Shown: positions 8,776 through 18,586 of the stretch, piece by piece | How positions within the stretch are numbered: the first letter of the stretch is position 1 | How the letters are laid out: the number at the start of each line of letters is the position of its first letter | DNA from: Rhizobium herbae | Lineage (GTDB): Bacteria > Pseudomonadota > Alphaproteobacteria > Rhizobiales > Rhizobiaceae | Assembly: GCF_019511375.1 (NCBI RefSeq) | Contig: NZ_JAEUAO010000004.1 | Coordinates: 372,001 to 436,000, forward strand | Reading direction: 5' to 3' | Length of the DNA stretch: 64,000 nt | The notes under the pieces: generated by a model | What the model saw: only the letters and a program-made list of their open reading frames with translations | The model's database searches: none | Told to the model about the DNA's origin: nothing | Made by a program: the position numbers and the translations under genes

Positions 8776-10106
8776 CCAACGAGACGTTCGCGGTTTTCTT
8801 GACGGACTACGGCCCGGGCATCCTGATCATCCTGGTGATGGTCCTGCTGTCGGGTTTCTTTTCAGGTGCCGAAACCGCGCTCACCGCCGCCTCCCGGGCG
8901 CGCATGCATACGCTGGAGGCCAATGGCGACAATCGTGCCGGCCTCGTCAACAGGCTGATCGAGCGCCGCGACCGGTTGGTCGGTGCCCTCCTGATCGGCA
9001 ACAATCTTGCCAACATCCTCTCGTCGTCTGTCGCCACCAGCCTGTTTCTGCATGTCTACGGCGCGTCCGGCGTCGCCTATGCGACGCTGGCCATGACCGT
9101 GATTCTCGTTATTTTTGCCGAGGTACTCCCCAAGAGCTGGGCGATCTCGGCGCCTGACCGGTTTGCGCTCGGCGTGTCGCATACCGTCAATCTCTTCGTT
9201 CTGGTGGTTGGCCCGCTCTCCAGTCTGGTCAACTGGATCGTCCGGCGCATCCTCGCCCTCTTCGGCATCAATCTTTCTTCCGAAATGCCGATGCTGTCGG
9301 CACATGAGGAACTGCGTAGCGCCGTCGATCTGCTGCATCGCGAAGGCTCCGTCATCAAGGCCGACCGCGACCGGCTCGGCGGCGTGCTCGATCTCGGTGA
9401 ACTCGAAGTCTCCGACATCATGATCCATCGCACCTCGATGCGCGGCATCAATGCCGACGATGCTCCCGAAGCGGCGGTTCGCGCGGTGCTCGAAAGCCCC
9501 TATACGCGCATGCCCGTCTGGCGCGGATCGACGGATAACATCATCGGCGTCGTCCATGCCAAGGACCTTTTGCGGGCGCTTGCGGAGCCGGATGTCGAGC
9601 CGGAAAATCTTGATATCGTGCGCATTGCGCAAAAGCCCTGGTTTGTGCCGGAGACGACCAACCTCAAGGAGCAGCTCAACGCGTTCCTGCGCCGCAAGAT
9701 GCATTTCGCCATCGTCGTCGACGAATATGGCGAGGTGCAGGGGCTGGTGACGCTGGAAGATATTCTGGAGGAAATCGTCGGTGATATCTCCGACGAGCAC
9801 GATCTGGAAATCCAGGGCGTTCGCCAGGAGGCCGACGGCTCGATCGTCGTTGATGGCAGCGTGCCGATCCGCGACCTCAACCGGGCCCTCGACTGGACCC
9901 TCCCGGACGAGGAGGCAACGACCGTCGCGGGCCTCGTCATCCACGAATCCAAGTCGATCCCCGAGGAGCGTCAAGCCTTCACCTTTTACGGCAAGCGCTT
10001 CATCGTGATGAAGCGGGTGAAGAACCGGATCACCCGGCTGAGGATCAGGCCGGCTGAAGATGCGCCGATGCCTCCGCCCCCGGTAAAGGGCGAAGGCCGC
10101 GAATAG
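8772..10106 (+). CDS. hemolysin/CorC-family CNNM-type membrane protein with CBS domains
   Basis: 444 aa. A DUF21 (CNNM) transmembrane domain with several hydrophobic helices occupies about residues 1-190. It begins with a segment containing [13 protein letters not shown], the typical family signature. Two CBS domains follow at about 205-330 and a CorC/HlyC domain at about 345-430. Homologues are annotated as hemolysins, but characterised CNNM/CorC members transport or control Mg2+ or Co2+ efflux. That makes a divalent-cation role more likely than haemolysis. Translation is probably coupled to aroB through the ATGA overlap. The gene is convergent with the caspase-family gene, 13 bases apart. 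Confidence 0.88.
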   Translation: MTNETFAVFLTDYGPGILIILVMVLLSGFFSGAETALTAASRARMHTLEANGDNRAGLVNRLIERRDRLVGALLIGNNLANILSSSVATSLFLHVYGASGVAYATLAMTVILVIFAEVLPKSWAISAPDRFALGVSHTVNLFVLVVGPLSSLVNWIVRRILALFGINLSSEMPMLSAHEELRSAVDLLHREGSVIKADRDRLGGVLDLGELEVSDIMIHRTSMRGINADDAPEAAVRAVLESPYTRMPVWRGSTDNIIGVVHAKDLLRALAEPDVEPENLDIVRIAQKPWFVPETTNLKEQLNAFLRRKMHFAIVVDEYGEVQGLVTLEDILEEIVGDISDEHDLEIQGVRQEADGSIVVDGSVPIRDLNRALDWTLPDEEATTVAGLVIHESKSIPEERQAFTFYGKRFIVMKRVKNRITRLRIRPAEDAPMPPPPVKGEGRE

Positions 10107-10119
10107 AGGGGCGTTCGGC

Positions 10120-11697
10120 TCAGCGGTTGCCGATGATCCCGCCAAGGGCGCCGCCCAGCAGGCCGCCGGCGAATGCCGCGCTTGCGGGGTCCATGCCGCC
10201 ACCCCTGCGTTCGACCGGACCCTCCAGCGTGTCCTGTGTTGGCGGCCGCTGCCGTTTTACGCGCTGCTGCGCCACGACCTTCTGGCGGGCCTGCGCCTTG
10301 CTGAGCGCTGCCGCTGCCTTCTTCTGCGCCTCGTACTGCGCCCGGATTTGCGGCATCATCGGGTCGGTCTGCACGACCAGGAACATGTGCTGCTGCGGTG
10401 TCAGGTATGTCGTCTCGACGAGCCCGTTCTGGCGCTGCCAGGCACCGATCGCGTTGCGTGTCTTGGCGCCGAGCGCACCGTCCGCACCGCCGGTGACGTG
10501 GCCCAATGCTCCGAGCCGCAGTTGCAAGTCGATGCGGGCACTCTTGTCGAGGTTCAGCGCTGTTTCCGTTTCCGGCGTGCCGACCGTCAGCTTGACGTCG
10601 TCGGGTACGGCGACCGCTGTCCTGACCTGCGATGCCGATGCGCTTGCCTCGCCGGCAGGAGCCACGGCCGCCACTTCGGCTGTCGCCACCGTCTTCAACT
10701 GGTCGAGATTGAGCTTGGCCAGCGTCGCGAAATTGCCGTTCGGATATTGCTGCAGGTAGAGTTCGTAATGCGCCACGGTGTTGCGCTTGGAGGCTTCTTC
10801 CCAGAGCTTCTGCTCCACGGTCCAGTTGACGTCGGTCTTGTCGGTAGCGGCGTCAGTGCTGGCCTTGATCTCCGCCGCGGCCTTAGCCGTTTCAGCCGGC
10901 GCATCGCCGCCGATGAAGACTTCGCGGGAGAGGGAGGCATTATGCCATGGACGCTGCGCGCCCCCCGTTGCCTCCGACACGTCCGCCCGCACCCGCGTCA
11001 GGGCGCTCTGGATTTCCAGGCCCGGTGTCGTCAGGTGCCGTGCAAGCGCGGCCGTGTACGGGCTGTTGATCCCCTTGCCGTCATAGGCGACAGCGCCCGG
11101 ATCGGTCGCATAGGCGATCAGCAGTCCACCGGAACCCGTGCTCTGCCCATTGGCCTGTACCGGCGCCAGGCCGACCCCCATTGAGGCGGAACGGCTGGCC
11201 GGCAGCACCTTTGCCAGGGAGCGCGCCAGCGGGTTGTCGCGGCAGGCGTCGAGGATGATGATGCTGACGGCCGGATCCGGCGGCAGCGCGCCGATCACCT
11301 TGTCGGCGGGGATGGTGCGGGTCTGAAGCTGCGCCGCCTTCTCCAGTTGCGCGTCGATCGGAACAAGGTAGTTGCGGCCGTCCACCTGCAGCCCGTGCCC
11401 GGCATAGTAGACGACCGCGACGTCTGCATCGTAGGCGATCTCGGTGAACTGATCGACCATCGCCGCCATCGCCGCTTTGTCGAGATTTTCCCCGTCAAGC
11501 ACGGTGAAGCCGGCCGCGCGCAGCGTCTGCGACATCAGCTTGGCGTCGTTTTTCGGATTGGGCAGCTCAACCGCGTGCTGATACGCGCTGTTGCCCATGA
11601 CCAGCGCGACGCGCTTGCCCGAAGGCGTCGATGCGGATGCGTAATCCATTGACAAGAATGCGGCGACAAACGCCGCGACAAGCCCAAACCTGAGCAT
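10120..11697 (-). CDS. caspase-family (C14) cysteine peptidase with peptidoglycan-binding-like region
   Basis: 525 aa. A signal-like hydrophobic N-terminus (about 1-23) precedes a caspase p20 fold beginning KRVALVMGNSAYQ. The catalytic dyad is visible: His near 101 in YYAGHG and Cys near 152 in LDACRDNP. After a long linker, about residues 385-435 resemble a peptidoglycan-binding helical domain (LQLRLGALG, then KTRNAIGAWQRQNG). The C-terminus is a glycine-zipper segment, AGGLLGGALGGIIGNR. This suggests an exported, envelope-associated orthocaspase rather than a cytoplasmic one. Substrates are unknown; such proteins are widespread in Rhizobiales. It is convergent with the CNNM-type gene and has about 210 bases before bolA. 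Confidence 0.85.
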   Translation of the reverse strand: MLRFGLVAAFVAAFLSMDYASASTPSGKRVALVMGNSAYQHAVELPNPKNDAKLMSQTLRAAGFTVLDGENLDKAAMAAMVDQFTEIAYDADVAVVYYAGHGLQVDGRNYLVPIDAQLEKAAQLQTRTIPADKVIGALPPDPAVSIIILDACRDNPLARSLAKVLPASRSASMGVGLAPVQANGQSTGSGGLLIAYATDPGAVAYDGKGINSPYTAALARHLTTPGLEIQSALTRVRADVSEATGGAQRPWHNASLSREVFIGGDAPAETAKAAAEIKASTDAATDKTDVNWTVEQKLWEEASKRNTVAHYELYLQQYPNGNFATLAKLNLDQLKTVATAEVAAVAPAGEASASASQVRTAVAVPDDVKLTVGTPETETALNLDKSARIDLQLRLGALGHVTGGADGALGAKTRNAIGAWQRQNGLVETTYLTPQQHMFLVVQTDPMMPQIRAQYEAQKKAAAALSKAQARQKVVAQQRVKRQRPPTQDTLEGPVERRGGGMDPASAAFAGGLLGGALGGIIGNR

Positions 11698-11908
11698 AGC
11701 CTTGACCCCAAAAATAAAGGCCGGCCGGACAACCTGTCGGCTGCGCCTTAAAGATGAAAATTTTCCGTATGTCGAAATTTCAACGGATCACGCGATCCGC
11801 CCATTCTCCGCCCGCAATAATTGTCAATGCAGGATCAAAACCGTCAGTTCGACGCGGTGTCGGGCCTGACGAGTTCGATCGGGCATTGCGAGAGAGTTAG
11901 CACGCCCG

Positions 11909-12190
11909 TTACCAGCGCGTTGTTTCTCCGGGAACAGCCGGTTCCACCGCAAGCGCATGCAGCCCGGCGTCGAATTCCGGTTTCAGAAGCTCATTGATGG
12001 CGCGGTGGCGGGCGACGCGGCTCATGCCGATGAAGGCGCTCGAGACGATGCGCACGCGCATATGGGTTTCGCCGGTGCCGTGGAAGTCGGGCTGATGGCC
12101 AGCGTGCAGGTGGCTCTCGTTGATGACGATCAGCCGCTCGGGTGCAAAGGCCGCCTTGAGTTTCGTTTCGATGCGGCTTTGAAGCGACAT
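11909..12190 (-). CDS. bolA: BolA family protein
   Basis: 93 aa, normal for BolA. The class II KH-like fold is recognisable from the N-terminal IETKLKAAF helix, the ESHLHAGH strand with conserved His residues, and the GMSRVARHRAIN helix. BolA proteins bind [2Fe-2S] clusters together with monothiol glutaredoxins and act in iron-sulfur handling and stress responses. The gene is divergent from the J-domain gene, with 160 bases between the start codons. Grx4 (grxD) is not in the window. Assignment to BolA rather than IbaG is based on the ESHLHAGH context. Confidence 0.9.
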   Translation of the reverse strand: MSLQSRIETKLKAAFAPERLIVINESHLHAGHQPDFHGTGETHMRVRIVSSAFIGMSRVARHRAINELLKPEFDAGLHALAVEPAVPGETTRW

Positions 12191-12350
12191 GTTTCAGCCC
12201 CGTTTCTCTGGCTTCTCCGTTGCGTCGACAGCAGACGACGGACCCGTCCCGGATTGCTTTTTGCGAGGTGCAAAATGGTTTCACAAAGCCAGCAACATTC
12301 CCATTTGTCAATTCTTGTTGTGGTGCCCGCTACCCCCCATAATTAGCGCC

Positions 12351-12977
12351 ATGAAACTCGATTCAAAATACTTCGATGGCATCCGTACCCGCCGCAAGGT
12401 GAACCAGAAACCGGAACCGATGGCACCCAAATGCCAGTGGGACGGGTGCGAGGAAAATGCTGTGCATCGCGCGCCCGTGGGGCGTAACGCCGAGAACGAA
12501 TATTTCATGTTCTGCTTCGAGCACGTGAAGGAATACAACAAGGGCTACAACTACTTTTCCGGCCTTTCCGACAATGAGATCGCGCGCTACCAGAAGGAAG
12601 CCCTGACCGGACATCGTCCGACCTGGACGGTTGGCGTCAACAAGAATGCCAAGAACGGTCCGGCGCAGTCGCAGATGCGGTCCGGTTCGGCCGGGGCGCA
12701 GGCCCGCATGCGAGACCCGTTCGGCTTCGTCGACCAGGCGCGCGCTCGCGCCGCCCGGCAGGAACCGCGGCTGCGCAAGCTGAAGACGCTGGAGGCCAAG
12801 GCCTTCGATACGCTTGGCCTGCATGCCAATGCGACCGCCGCCGACGTCAAGGCCGCCTACAAGGAGCTTGTAAAAAAGCATCATCCTGATGCAAATGGCG
12901 GAGACAGAGGCTCGGAAGAGCGTTTTCGCGCCGTGATCCAGGCATATCAATTGTTAAAACAGGCTGGCTTCTGCTAG
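12351..12977 (+). CDS. J-domain-containing protein
   Basis: 208 aa from ATG at 12351, chosen because the frame upstream is non-conserved in character and the protein starts [16 protein letters not shown]. The C-terminal 60 residues form a J-domain with the essential HPD tripeptide in [10 protein letters not shown], so it should stimulate an Hsp70 (DnaK) ATPase. The N-terminal part (about 20-90) has a C/H-containing module ([17 protein letters not shown], later FCFEH) that may bind zinc. This is not classical DnaJ: it lacks the G/F and CxxCxGxG regions. It sits directly upstream of cobS on the same strand, which is a common rhizobial arrangement. Confidence 0.88.
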   Translation: MKLDSKYFDGIRTRRKVNQKPEPMAPKCQWDGCEENAVHRAPVGRNAENEYFMFCFEHVKEYNKGYNYFSGLSDNEIARYQKEALTGHRPTWTVGVNKNAKNGPAQSQMRSGSAGAQARMRDPFGFVDQARARAARQEPRLRKLKTLEAKAFDTLGLHANATAADVKAAYKELVKKHHPDANGGDRGSEERFRAVIQAYQLLKQAGFC

Positions 12978-13063
12978 TAACCCGTTTTATGACGGTCACA
13001 CATTTAAAAGGCATAGACGGGATGCCCCAGGACAATCAGGGGGGCTTCCGTGCTGGAGACATG

Positions 13064-14059
13064 ATGAGCAAGGTAGACCTCGATATTTCCAACCTTCCCG
13101 ACACGACAATTTCCGTCCGTGACGTTTTCGGTATCGATACCGAACTCAGGGTCCCGGCCTATTCGAAGGCCGATGCCTATGTGCCGGACGTCGATCCGGA
13201 CTATCTGTTCGATCGCGAAACGACGCTCGCCATTCTCGCAGGCTTTGCCCATAACCGCCGCGTCATGGTGTCCGGTTACCACGGCACCGGAAAATCGACC
13301 CATATCGAGCAGGTCGCAGCGCGCCTTAACTGGCCTTGCGTGCGCGTCAACCTCGACAGCCACGTCAGCCGTATCGACCTCGTCGGCAAGGACGCGATCG
13401 TCGTCAAGGACGGCATGCAGGTCACCGAATTCAAGGACGGCATCCTGCCCTGGGCCTACCAGCACAATGTCGCGCTGGTCTTCGACGAATATGACGCCGG
13501 CCGTCCAGACGTGATGTTCGTCATCCAGCGCGTGCTTGAATCGTCGGGACGTCTCACCCTGCTCGACCAGAGCCGCGTCATCCGCCCGCACCCGGCGTTC
13601 CGGTTGTTCGCCACCGCCAACACCGTTGGTCTCGGCGATACGACCGGCCTTTATCACGGCACGCAGCAGATCAACCAGGCGCAGATGGACCGCTGGTCGA
13701 TCGTCACCACGCTGAACTACCTGCCGCATGACAACGAAGTCGACATCGTCGCCGCCAAGGTCAAGGGCTTCACCAAGGACAAGGGACGCGAGACGGTTTC
13801 GAAGATGGTGCGCGTGGCCGATCTCACCCGCGCCGCCTTCATCAACGGCGACCTGTCGACCGTCATGAGCCCGCGCACGGTGATCACCTGGGCGGAAAAC
13901 GCCTATATCTTCGGCGATATCGCCTTTGCCTTCCGCATAACCTTCCTCAACAAGTGCGATGAGCTCGAGCGTCCGCTGGTGGCCGAACATTATCAGCGCG
14001 CCTTTGGTGTCGAGCTGAAGGAAAGCGCCGCCAACATCGTGCTCGAAGCCACGGCCTGA
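13064..14059 (+). CDS. cobS: cobaltochelatase subunit CobS
   Basis: 331 aa from the second of two adjacent ATGs (13061 and 13064). A GGAG at 13054-13057 gives better spacing to 13064, and the N-terminus [18 protein letters not shown] matches known CobS proteins. It is a MoxR-like AAA+ ATPase: Walker A is in [11 protein letters not shown] and Walker B in [10 protein letters not shown]. With CobT it forms the chaperone complex that drives CobN to insert Co2+ into hydrogenobyrinic acid a,c-diamide in aerobic cobalamin synthesis. cobT follows after 3 bases. cobN is not in the window. Confidence 0.97.
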   Translation: MSKVDLDISNLPDTTISVRDVFGIDTELRVPAYSKADAYVPDVDPDYLFDRETTLAILAGFAHNRRVMVSGYHGTGKSTHIEQVAARLNWPCVRVNLDSHVSRIDLVGKDAIVVKDGMQVTEFKDGILPWAYQHNVALVFDEYDAGRPDVMFVIQRVLESSGRLTLLDQSRVIRPHPAFRLFATANTVGLGDTTGLYHGTQQINQAQMDRWSIVTTLNYLPHDNEVDIVAAKVKGFTKDKGRETVSKMVRVADLTRAAFINGDLSTVMSPRTVITWAENAYIFGDIAFAFRITFLNKCDELERPLVAEHYQRAFGVELKESAANIVLEATA

Positions 14060-14062
14060 TCC

Positions 14063-15961
14063 ATGTCGGGCCGCGGCGACAATTCGAAACCAAGGCCGGC
14101 GGGGACCGTCGACGTCGAACCGTTCCGGCGCGCGCTGACCGGCTGCATCCGCTCGATCGCCGGCGATGCCGAGATCGAGGTGGTTTTTGCCAACGAGCGC
14201 CCCGGCCTGACCGGCGAGCGCATGCGGCTGCCCGAAATCTCCAAGCGACCGACCCGCAAGGAGCTTTCGGTAACGCGCGGGCTCGGCGATAGCATGGCGT
14301 TGCGCAAGGCCTGCCACAATGCGCGGATCCATGCGACCATGTCGCCGCAAGGGGCGGATGCGCGGGCGATCTTCGATGCCGTTGAACAGGCGCGCGTCGA
14401 AGCCATCGGCTCGCTTCGGATGAGCGGCGTGGCGGACAACCTCGCCTCCATGCTCGACGAGAAATATGCCCGCGCCAACTTCGGCAATATCGACCGGCAG
14501 GCCGATGCGCCGCTCGAGGAAGCGGTGGCGCTGATCGTGCGCGAGAAGCTGACCGGGCAGAAGCCCCCGGCCACGGCCGGCAAGGTGCTTGATCTCTGGC
14601 GGGATTTCATCGAGGAAAAGGCAGCCGGCGACATGGCCAACCTGTCGGCCACCGTCAACGACCAGCAGGCTTTTGCCCGCGTCGTGCGCGACATGCTGAG
14701 CTCGATGGACGTTGCAGAGAAATATGGCGACGATGACGTCGAGCCGGACGATCAGGACACCCAGACCGACGAGGACCAGCCGCGCAGCCAGGAGCAGGAC
14801 GAAAACAGCTCCGACGAGGATGCTGGATCCGACGCCGCCCCCGCCGACGAAAACGAGACTGCCGACGAGCAGATGGACGAAGGCGAGATGGACGGCGCCG
14901 AAATCTCCGAAGACGAGATGTCGGACGACGGCGAGGACGACAGCGAGACGCCGGGCGAGGTCAAGCGCCCCGCGCATCCCTTCGACGATTTCAACGAGAA
15001 GGTCGACTATACGGTCTTCACCGAGGAATTCGACGAGATCATCTCCTCCGAAGAACTTTGCGACGAGGCTGAACTGGACCGGCTGCGGGCCTTCCTCGAC
15101 AAGCAGCTGGCCCACCTTCAGGGCGCCGTCGGGCGTCTCGCCAACCGGCTGCAGCGCCGCCTGATGGCGCAGCAGAACCGTTCCTGGGAATTCGACCTCG
15201 AAGAGGGCTATCTTGATTCGGCGCGCCTTACCCGGATGATCATCGATCCGATGCAGCCGCTTTCCTTCAAGCGCGAAAAAGACACCAATTTCCGCGATAC
15301 CGTGGTGACGCTGCTGATCGACAACTCCGGCTCCATGCGCGGCCGGCCGATCACGGTTGCGGCCACCTGCGCCGATATCCTTGCCCGCACGCTGGAGCGC
15401 TGCGGCGTCAAGGTCGAGATTCTCGGCTTCACGACCAAGGCCTGGAAGGGCGGGCAGTCGCGCGAAAAGTGGCTCGCCAGCGGCAAGCCGCAGACGCCGG
15501 GACGCCTCAACGACCTGCGCCACATCATCTACAAGTCCGCAGACGCGCCATGGCGGCGCGCGCGCCGCAATCTCGGCCTGATGATGCGCGAAGGCCTGTT
15601 GAAAGAGAACATCGACGGCGAGGCGCTGATCTGGGCGCACAACCGGCTGCTCGGCCGCCCCGAGCAGCGCCGCATCCTGATGATGATTTCGGACGGCGCG
15701 CCGGTCGATGATTCGACCTTGTCGGTCAATCCGGGCAACTACCTCGAGCGGCATCTGCGTGCCGTGATCGAGCAGATCGAGACGCGGTCGCCGGTCGAAC
15801 TGCTGGCGATCGGCATCGGCCATGACGTGACGCGCTACTATCGCCGTGCCGTGACGATCGTCGATGCCGATGAACTGGCCGGTGCGATGACCGAGCAGCT
15901 CGCTTCCCTGTTCGACGACGAAGGCTCGCGGCGAGGCCCGGCGATGCGGCGCGCCGGCTGA
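14063..15961 (+). CDS. cobT: cobaltochelatase subunit CobT
   Basis: 632 aa, full length. A helical N-terminal region is followed by a long acidic stretch (about residues 220-310, Asp/Glu dense). A C-terminal von Willebrand A domain carries the MIDAS motif DNSGS. CobT pairs with the AAA+ CobS as a two-ring chaperone for the cobalt chelatase CobN in the aerobic B12 pathway. The 3-base gap to cobS indicates translation from one mRNA. A corrinoid adenosyltransferase at 51906-52484 belongs to the same overall pathway but is in a different operon. There are no broken motifs. Confidence 0.97.
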   Translation: MSGRGDNSKPRPAGTVDVEPFRRALTGCIRSIAGDAEIEVVFANERPGLTGERMRLPEISKRPTRKELSVTRGLGDSMALRKACHNARIHATMSPQGADARAIFDAVEQARVEAIGSLRMSGVADNLASMLDEKYARANFGNIDRQADAPLEEAVALIVREKLTGQKPPATAGKVLDLWRDFIEEKAAGDMANLSATVNDQQAFARVVRDMLSSMDVAEKYGDDDVEPDDQDTQTDEDQPRSQEQDENSSDEDAGSDAAPADENETADEQMDEGEMDGAEISEDEMSDDGEDDSETPGEVKRPAHPFDDFNEKVDYTVFTEEFDEIISSEELCDEAELDRLRAFLDKQLAHLQGAVGRLANRLQRRLMAQQNRSWEFDLEEGYLDSARLTRMIIDPMQPLSFKREKDTNFRDTVVTLLIDNSGSMRGRPITVAATCADILARTLERCGVKVEILGFTTKAWKGGQSREKWLASGKPQTPGRLNDLRHIIYKSADAPWRRARRNLGLMMREGLLKENIDGEALIWAHNRLLGRPEQRRILMMISDGAPVDDSTLSVNPGNYLERHLRAVIEQIETRSPVELLAIGIGHDVTRYYRRAVTIVDADELAGAMTEQLASLFDDEGSRRGPAMRRAG

Positions 15962-15974
15962 GCCATTTCTTGAT

Positions 15975-15994
15975 CGGGGCGGCAAGCAGCCCCG
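15975..15994 (+). terminator. Possible hairpin terminator after cobT
   Basis: A 6-bp stem CGGGGC/GCCCCG (15975-15980 and 15989-15994) with an 8-base loop lies 14 bases after the cobT stop. It is followed by a T-rich but broken stretch rather than a clean T-run, so it may be a weak intrinsic terminator or just a hairpin. Confidence 0.35.
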
Positions 15995-16072
15995 GTTGCG
16001 TTTGTGCATTGTATATTTGCGTTTTCGAGGAGCGTTTCATGCTCCGCGCCGGCCTGCCGGAAGGAAATCCAA

Positions 16073-17074
16073 TTGAGAGCGATACTGATTCCGGCGGCCA
16101 TGTCCCTCACGCTCACCGTGACGCCGGCCGCCGCCGTCTCCCTCCCGGCGCAGGAAACCGTCCCGGTGACGAGCCGGCAGATCGAGAATTTCAAGATCGG
16201 TTCGGACCAGAGACTGTTCGGAAAGCTGGAATTCATCGGTGGCATCGAGATGTCGTCGAGCAACGCTCTTCTCGGCGCGATCTCCTCGATCCGCTTCCGG
16301 CCGAACCGGAAGTCCTTCCTCGCCGTGATGGATACCGGACACTGGGTCGAGGGCGCAATCGTCCGTGACGGGCGGGGCCGGCTGGCAGGCGTGAGTGATC
16401 TCGCCGTGACATCGATGATCGATCCCAAAGGCCGATCCGAGCAGGTCAAGGGTGAGATGGACAGCGAGGGATTGGCGCTGCGCGGCGGCGAGGCGCTTGT
16501 CGGTATCGAGCAGATGAATCTCGTCGAGGTCTATCCCGACCCCGGATTTGCGCAGTCGCGCCCGCTGGCGACGCTCCCCACGTTCATTCCGCCGAAATCG
16601 TTGCGCGGCAATCGCGGGCTTGAAACCATTGCCGTTTCGCCAAAGGAAAGCTTGCTTGCCGGTGGCGCCATGGTCGTCTCGGAGCTGAGCCTGGATAAGG
16701 CGGGGCACATCTATGCCGCCGTTCTCGACGGCCCGCGCAAGGGCGTCTTCGGCGTCGTTCAGAAAAAACCTTTCGCCATTACCGACGGTGCATTCCTGCC
16801 GAATGGCGATCTGCTGCTTCTGGAGCGCCGGTTCAGCTTTGCCCAGGGCGTCGGCATGCAGATAAGACGCATCAAGGGCGATGACATCAAACCGGGTGCG
16901 GCGGTCGACGGCGAGATCCTGTTGCAGGCGGACATGGGCTACCAGATCGACAACATGGAAGGCCTCGACGTTGTCGCCGAACCAGGTGGGGACATCCGCG
17001 TTATCATCGTTTCCGACGACAACCACTCGATCCTTGAGCGCAACCTGATGCTGGAATTCCGGCTGGTCGAGTAA
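16073..17074 (+). CDS. secreted esterase-like/phytase-like protein
   Basis: 333 aa if started at TTG 16073, which has AAGGAAA a few bases upstream and gives a clean Sec signal peptide (RAILIPAAMSLTLTVTPAAA). An upstream ATG at 16004 would add a Cys-rich non-signal segment and seems wrong. The mature protein begins with EFIGGIEMSSSN and contains EGLALRGGEALVGIEQ, NRGLETIAV and NMEGLDVV. These match the beta-propeller family called esterase-like activity of phytase. Its biochemical substrate is unknown; the name is family-derived. Location is probably periplasmic. It lies downstream of cobT but behind a possible terminator. Confidence 0.8.
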   Translation: MRAILIPAAMSLTLTVTPAAAVSLPAQETVPVTSRQIENFKIGSDQRLFGKLEFIGGIEMSSSNALLGAISSIRFRPNRKSFLAVMDTGHWVEGAIVRDGRGRLAGVSDLAVTSMIDPKGRSEQVKGEMDSEGLALRGGEALVGIEQMNLVEVYPDPGFAQSRPLATLPTFIPPKSLRGNRGLETIAVSPKESLLAGGAMVVSELSLDKAGHIYAAVLDGPRKGVFGVVQKKPFAITDGAFLPNGDLLLLERRFSFAQGVGMQIRRIKGDDIKPGAAVDGEILLQADMGYQIDNMEGLDVVAEPGGDIRVIIVSDDNHSILERNLMLEFRLVE

Positions 17075-17084
17075 ACCGGGTGCG

Positions 17085-17117
17085 TGAAAAAACCCGCGTC
17101 ACGGCGTGGCGCGGGTT
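17085..17117 (-). terminator. Intrinsic terminator after the yhhQ-type transporter
   Basis: An 8-bp stem AACCCGCG/CGCGGGTT (17091-17098 and 17110-17117) with an 11-base loop is flanked on the left by A-rich sequence that becomes a U-run on the minus strand. This fits Rho-independent termination of the minus-strand transporter gene. The same stem may also halt the convergent plus-strand gene. Confidence 0.75.
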
Positions 17118-17137
17118 CGTTCGCTTGCGTTTGGTAT

Positions 17138-17782
17138 TCAGGCTCGCGCGCTTGCCTTCAGGGCGGGCATTGGCTTGATGATGCTCATCAGGGCGCCATA
17201 GGGCAGAAGCATGGTAAGACCCACGAGGATCTTCACACCGAGATCGCCGAGCGCCCAGGAAATCCAGCGCGGCGCTTCGGCCGTCATGACGCCCAGAATC
17301 GGTGCGTTTTCGAGGGCGAACGGATCGTTCGGGCCGAAGAATACGAAGAACGAGGCGAAGGCAAAGGAGAAGAAGATCGCTGTATCGAGAAACGAGCCGA
17401 ACAGCGAGCCGATCAGCGGCGCGCGCCACCAGCTCTGCGCCCGAAGCCTGTTGAACACCGAGATATCGAGGAACTGGCCGAGCAGGAAGGCCGAGCCGGA
17501 GGCAATGGCGATGCGCGGCGTGGCGATCAGCACCGACAATAGGATGGCAACGGCAAAGCCGGCGATCACCACCTTGCGGGCGATCTGCGGTCCGAACTGG
17601 CGATTGGTGAGGTCGGTGACCAGGAAGGCGATCGGATAGCTGAAGGCGCCCCAGGTCAGGAGGTCTCCCAGCTGCATGCCGGCGATCGAGCCCGGCAGAG
17701 GGTATTGAACGAGAAAATTGGACGCCACGACCACGGCGGTCATCAGGGCGACATAGACGAGGAATGTGCGGTTCGTCAGCAT
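17138..17782 (-). CDS. yhhQ: queuosine precursor transporter (YhhQ/VUT family)
   Basis: 214 aa from ATG at 17782, preferred over an in-frame start 17 codons upstream because it directly follows CCAGGAT and an A-run. The protein is a six-helix integral inner-membrane protein. Its family signatures include ASNFLVQYPL, SYPIAFLVTDLTNRQFGP and the LGDLGVKILVGL helix. YhhQ-type proteins import preQ0/preQ1 for queuosine modification of tRNA. The upstream leader folds like a preQ1-I aptamer (see the regulatory feature), which independently supports this substrate. rpmB lies upstream on the same strand but behind its own terminator. Confidence 0.9.
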   Translation of the reverse strand: MLTNRTFLVYVALMTAVVVASNFLVQYPLPGSIAGMQLGDLLTWGAFSYPIAFLVTDLTNRQFGPQIARKVVIAGFAVAILLSVLIATPRIAIASGSAFLLGQFLDISVFNRLRAQSWWRAPLIGSLFGSFLDTAIFFSFAFASFFVFFGPNDPFALENAPILGVMTAEAPRWISWALGDLGVKILVGLTMLLPYGALMSIIKPMPALKASARA

Positions 17783-17810
17783 TTTTTTATCCTGGGGTAT
17801 GCCACCAGTT
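17779..17810 (-). promoter_or_regulatory. Candidate preQ1-I riboswitch overlapping the yhhQ start codon
   Basis: On the minus strand, stem P1 is CTGG (17808-17805) with CCAG (17795-17792), enclosing a 9-base loop TGGCATACC. An A-rich tail GATAAAAAA follows. The loop bases GCAT (17802-17799) can pair with ATGC (17782-17779), the start codon plus one base, giving an H-type pseudoknot. A C sits just before the 3-prime P1 strand, as in known preQ1-I aptamers, and the tail resembles that of the Bacillus example. The downstream gene transports queuosine precursors. This was found by eye; no covariance score is available. Confidence 0.5.
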
Positions 17811-17880
17811 GGAGGAATATGGATGTGCGCCACGCTTCAGGCCTGGCAAAATCGGGGAGTTCTATCGAAACGTCAAACGA

Positions 17881-17912
17881 GAAAAAGGCTCGCCGGTTGC
17901 CCAGGCAAGCCT
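17881..17912 (-). terminator. Intrinsic terminator of rpmB
   Basis: On the minus strand a 9-bp stem, AGGCTTGCC with GGCGAGCCT (one G-U pair), encloses a 9-base loop and runs straight into TTTTTC. It lies 27 bases after the rpmB stop. It is a textbook Rho-independent terminator and separates rpmB from the downstream transporter. Confidence 0.85.
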
Positions 17913-17938
17913 CTCAAATCGCATGCGCAACCTGCTGG

Positions 17939-18235
17939 TTAAGCAGCGACCGCTTCGGCCGTCTTCTTGACGATCTGGCGGCGCAGCAGGCGAGCGCGCA
18001 TCGACAGTTCGGTTTCGTCAGCCTTGAGCAGGAATGCGTCGAGGCCGCCACGGTGTTCGACCGAACGCAGGGCTGCAGCCGAAACGCGCAGACGGTAACG
18101 CTGGCCAAGCGCGTCGGAGATCAACGTGACGCTGCACAGGTTCGGGAGGAACTTGCGCTTGGTCTTGTTGTTTGCGTGGCTCACATTGTTGCCCGACTGG
18201 ACGCCCTTGCCGGTCAATTCGCAACTACGGGACAT
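17939..18235 (-). CDS. rpmB: 50S ribosomal protein L28
   Basis: 98 aa from ATG at 18235, preceded by AGGTG. The N-terminus [20 protein letters not shown] is the usual alphaproteobacterial L28 start. The central [10 protein letters not shown] motif and the Arg/Lys-rich end are as expected for this large-subunit protein. The form lacks zinc Cys pairs (only one Cys), so it is the C-minus type. It has its own sigma70-like promoter about 100 bases upstream and its own terminator, so it appears monocistronic. Confidence 0.97.
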   Translation of the reverse strand: MSRSCELTGKGVQSGNNVSHANNKTKRKFLPNLCSVTLISDALGQRYRLRVSAAALRSVEHRGGLDAFLLKADETELSMRARLLRRQIVKKTAEAVAA

Positions 18236-18586
18236 GATGCACCTATTTTTCTTTTCGGCTTCGGTCCATGCGTTAGCGGGCCTAAGCGCCCAGGCCGCAT
18301 TCCGTTGGCCATGATTGGAAAGTTGCGGTTCTATAGTCAGACAGAGCCGCGCCGTCAAGCCAAACCTTCGTTTTCCGGGAAAACTCTTGAAATCCGTGCC
18401 GATTTTACAGGGCCGGAGAGCTTCGATTGTGTTTGGTCGCGTCCATATACATCATTGACCGGCGCAATTCCACTTTGCTGCGTCGTGGGTTAAAACTTGC
18501 AGCAAATGCAGGTCTTGCGGCGCAGAAATGCCGCAAACCCGCCGTATCTGCGACGGTTGCTGAACGGAAATGGAAGGGCTTGCGCA
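18236..18586. other. Intergenic region between divergent rpmB and the DUF3108 gene
   Basis: These 351 bases hold the rpmB promoter (18330-18358), a small palindrome TTTTCCGGGAAAA at 18371-18383, and a hairpin TTGCGGC/GCCGCAA at 18515-18536 shortly before the DUF3108 start. I see no RNA gene or small protein here. Confidence 0.6.
18330..18358 (-). promoter_or_regulatory. sigma70-type promoter of rpmB
   Basis: On the minus strand TTGACG (18358-18353) and TATAGA (18335-18330) are separated by exactly 17 bases. Both hexamers are close to the housekeeping consensus. This predicts a transcript start near 18322 and a leader of about 87 bases before the rpmB ATG. Confidence 0.65.

Noticed and set aside
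13004-16009. A 1001-codon frame on the minus strand opposite cobS and cobT
   Set aside because: It is the antisense of two clear cobaltochelatase genes, has no ribosome site and resembles no protein. Long antisense frames are expected in high-GC DNA.
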